NCBI GenBank assembly: GCA_022113835.1
Contig: JAILWY010000007.1
Location: 12,563,001-12,627,000, forward strand
Origin: Atopsyche davidsoni
Lineage: Eukaryota > Arthropoda > Insecta > Trichoptera > Hydrobiosidae
Length of the DNA: 64,000 nucleotides
Reading direction: 5' to 3'
Part shown: in pieces, positions 60,834-64,000 of the stretch
Layout: the number at the start of each line of letters is the position of its first letter
Numbering within the stretch: the first letter of the stretch is position 1
The notes under the pieces: generated by a model
Told to the model about the DNA's origin: nothing
The model's database searches: none
What the model saw: only the letters and a program-made list of their open reading frames with translations
Position numbers and translations under genes: made by a program

Positions 60834-61169
60834 TTGCTGAAGTATTTTGTAAAATACTGTACTAATTTAGGAACAGCATTTATGTCAACAATATTCTTTA
60901 TTTATTTGTCAAAAGTTACAAAAATGTATCACTCGAATCTTTAAATTTACATCATGGTTAGGATGTCGTAGGTTTATTTTCATCAAAATACAAGAAACCG
61001 TGTAACGTGAAAGAATTTGATATATTTGTGATAATTTTATATAGCAAAAAAATGGCGGATTCAATTTACAAATGGCGGAACCTTTGCGGGTTTTTTCTTG
61101 TCGTAAAAGACAAACCAAAGCAATAAGCCTCCTGAATCACAATGACCGGAGTGTACTCCGCGTGTATTT

Positions 61170-61650
61170 AGTGGTGGGCCAAGCAGAGCCAGAAGCAGTC
61201 AAGAACCTGCTTCATTTGTGGCAATGAAATGAAACTGCTTTTATAATCGTCTAGAAAAACTGCTTCATTCGAGGTAATGAAACAAAACTGTACTTATTAT
61301 AAACAAACTTAAACGATAAGCCTCTTGAGACAAGATAATTAACAATGCTTGGTGTAAAGTCAAAAAAACAGAGGCAGCCACGAAGCTGCTACATTCGAGG
61401 CAATTCCATAAAAAAAAATATTATCAGAATAAAGCAGAATATTTTTTTGTAAAATCAAAATTTATCTGAAAATATTTCACCAAAAATTTCGATTAAAATA
61501 ATCGAATTCCAAAACGCCTTGCGATACAACATTTTTTCAAAGCGTTAAAATGCATTTTCTCTAAAAATCAGTCGGATATTTTATCTAAAAATAATTAATC
61601 GAATAAGTGATGATTAGCTGCTGAAGGTTTTTCTCTTCCCATCACTACTT
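61170..61650. mobile_element. Degenerate hAT-like element with internal repeats
   Basis: Ends TAGTGGTGGGCCAAG and, on the other strand, TAGTGATGGGAAGAG resemble hAT termini, but no 8-bp duplication is preserved. Inside, a gaaactgcttcattcgaggtaatgaaa-type block recurs about three times (61205, 61258 and 61390). Confidence 0.35.
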
Positions 61651-63650
61651 CACGTTAAATGTTTACCATTATATGACTTATTATATAGGATTGATTTCAA
61701 AAATGCATTTCAGTTTACAAAAAACTGCACTCTCTTTGATGTACGTGCTCAAAAACTTTAAAGCTCTCGCTGGTCGGATATAAACGCAACGTTATGGTAT
61801 CTGAGGATAAAGTGTACTTGAAGATTGACGTATAGCTTATCAATATTTATAAATATGTTTGCTTCATATATTATGTACATTGTAAAAAGCAACCTCGCTA
61901 AAGAGATCCGTAATATCTTAACTTTATAATACACACAAAGGGGTTTTTGTTACCCCAACGATTGTATAAGTTTATATTTTTAATATTAAGTTAAAGATCT
62001 CCCAACCATACAACTTTCGAATTGAGGTTGAGTGAGGTTTTAAGCATATTTAATAAATATTTTAAAAAATAACAGTTTGTGCTTATATTTTTGAAATTTA
62101 ATAAAAAATAGTTTAGTGATTTTGAATTTTATAATAAATACACGCAATTAGATCATAAAAAGTTAAACAGATGAAAATCGTACAAGTCCATATTTTTAAC
62201 TAAAATATGTATACATTCTGTTCTGAAATTAGTGTTCTCAATTAACTGCTGTTATAAGACTTCAGTTAGGCGATAAATAGGCTTTATTTTATCCCTTCGC
62301 GTTGTAAAGAAAGAAATTAAGATATTATCGTTAAGTTCTGACGTTGTTTTTAAAAATGTGCATTTAAAATGTTAAAATTCTTATCACCTCCGATGGGCTG
62401 TTGGAGATAGTCGCGTTTTTGATTGAAAAACACGTCGGCATACACGGTTTTGTTTTATTTTATATTTCACCAGCTCCAGGTGTAAATTATACTTGTATCT
62501 TGATGGTGCTGACCGATTTCCGAAGATGGACAGGCAAACCCGCTAAGAGAGATCGTAAGGCTTCTCTGAGGTTAAGCAACTATTAACTACACACCCTGTA
62601 AAAGATTTTAAATTTAAATATGATTTGAGATTACAAGGTGTTAAGTAATTTTGAATGATTCAAATTGTATATTGTGTACTTATTTTTTTTTATTATAATC
62701 ATAAAAGGTCTGTTTTGTTATTCAATTAAACTAAAGTATATAATAGAGGTGTTCAAAGCACATACATAAGGCTCTACTTTAAATACGGTATAATAACCGA
62801 GAATGTTGGTTTTTTTTTAAACTAAACTTAAGATTCATGATAAAATTAAATAACTAAGAATTTACATTTACTCTAAATTAAATGATGAGAAAATTCAAAA
62901 GATATTACAAGTCTGTTATTATCAAAACAGCCTTAAATTGTCTCAAAACAGCTTGCATTCATTAATACAGTAGGGTCGATTAGGAATTTAGGTTATGACG
63001 TAATGAAAATCATTTTATTTGCATCGAATTATATGAGTAAAAATATATTAAAGCATCTAGTTTTATTGTATTTTATAATTATAATTTGATGGGAATAATT
63101 TGCTAAGATTTCTGTGAAGTCTTTGCTATTGATTCATTAATAAATTCGTGTTGCTTGCTGTAATTCAATTTACAAAGAGCTAGAAGAGGATGAAAAGGCT
63201 TCCTAAAAACTCCACGACGGCCTCAACACTTGCTTTTATAAATACCGACCATTATGTATTTAATATTCACAGTTTCTGAGAAAAACGCCTTTATCAACAC
63301 CAGACTCGCGCGTAAATTAATTTTAAAACTCTCCGGTTATTATATGAAATTGTTTTTTCACCTTAATTTATAAATATGCCACTCCTGACCTCCATACGGG
63401 GGAAAGGATAAATTTTAGATAAAGTTAAGTAAATATAAAAAAAATCTTCTTGGAAAACGAAATGTGACATTGAAAATAATGTATAAACTATAACAAAATA
63501 ATAGCGAACAAGCTGGGTTATATTATACTATTTTTTTTTTATATTCGTTTTTAGGGAAAAGAGGTTCGATTCGTGCAGTTTCAAGCTTCCCATACAAAAG
63601 TGTTTTTAAAATTTTAAAATATTGTAATGGTATTTATGACATTCCGTTCT
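61651..63650. other. AT-rich gene-free stretch
   Basis: No supportable exon, RNA gene or repeat boundary. Confidence 0.4.
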
Positions 63651-63654
63651 TTAT

Positions 63655-63790
63655 CAGCGCTGACAATCTCTGAAGCCCCGTTGCCGACACCCGAGACGTC
63701 CAGCTTTCGCCCCTTTTCTGGGAACTCCTGCCATAATTAAAGCGAGGCTCCCGTTAAAATAACGCGCCTGCCCGGGCTGAAATGCAGATC
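63655..63790. promoter_or_regulatory. GC-rich candidate regulatory island
   Basis: Contains ttctgggaac (a STAT-like TTCNNNGAA), cataattaaag (homeodomain-like) and cctgcccgggctg, in AT-rich surroundings near the window end. Confidence 0.28.
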
Positions 63791-64000
63791 CTTGAGTGAC
63801 AGTGGAATAACAAAAATAACCAGAACTTTCGTCGCCATGTTTTTTTGCGAATTTTGTAGTTGTGATAATACTAAATGTATAATGACAGAAAGAAATATTT
63901 TTCAGCAGGTTGACAGGTGGTCATATTATACAAGGACATGTTTATGTATAAAATAATTAGATGAGTATTTAAAGTATCCAAAACAACTCATGCTGAATTC

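Noticed and set aside
1..64000. tRNA and rRNA genes, CRISPR arrays, bacterial operons
   Set aside because: Only tRNA-like SINE fragments with poor A/B boxes were seen; no cloverleaf, no spaced repeats with unique spacers, and introns show the DNA is eukaryotic.

Overview
The window is nuclear DNA of an insect. The evidence is a ZAD/C2H2 zinc-finger gene split by short GT-AG introns, an insect-type GNAT (arylalkylamine-like) N-acetyltransferase gene, an AT-rich background, and a typical insect mobile-element load: a BEL/Pao LTR element, non-LTR retrotransposon debris, and hAT, piggyBac, pogo and mariner-type DNA elements with clean target-site duplications. The order of insect cannot be fixed from the sequence alone.

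Layout. Positions 1-205 hold part of a dispersed LINE-linked repeat that recurs near 9.8, 40.9 and 45.7 kb. Positions 2493-8321 are a very young BEL/Pao LTR retrotransposon: two 1,097-bp LTRs with no difference seen by eye, a CCCAC target-site duplication and a tRNA-Tyr primer site. It encodes only Gag; there is no protease, reverse transcriptase, RNase H or integrase. From 9.4 to 20.2 kb the DNA is mostly AT-rich and non-coding, with LINE fragments, an (AT)n tract and a decayed Penelope-like GIY-YIG segment.

The gene block runs from 20.2 to 31.0 kb. It holds a minus-strand four-helix membrane protein that I read as the heme transporter HRG1/SLC48A1 (3 coding exons, 154 aa). Head-to-head with it is a plus-strand ZAD protein with 11 C2H2 fingers (11 coding exons, 678 aa). 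A convergent minus-strand GNAT acetyltransferase follows (6 coding exons, 257 aa). I worked out these gene structures from reading frame, splice-site consensus and intron phase; the phases agree at every junction. Introns and gaps in the block carry two hAT-type MITEs and one piggyBac-type MITE.

From 31 to 64 kb no complete gene can be supported. This stretch holds two abutting MITEs at 33.1-33.7 kb, long inverted repeats at 39.6, 55.3 and 56.1 kb, a mariner-type remnant at 47.2 kb and a hAT element at 49 kb. It also holds a few isolated exon-like segments. A series of short GC/CpG-rich islands in the AT-rich DNA carries homeodomain, TALE, POU-octamer, E-box and GATA motifs. These look like cis-regulatory elements of a developmental gene outside the window, but that is inference.

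The most unusual object is the gag-only LTR element. Its Gag C-terminus has been enlarged by 36-residue tandem repeats in an alternating A-B-A-B' order, so it must depend on another element for its enzymes.
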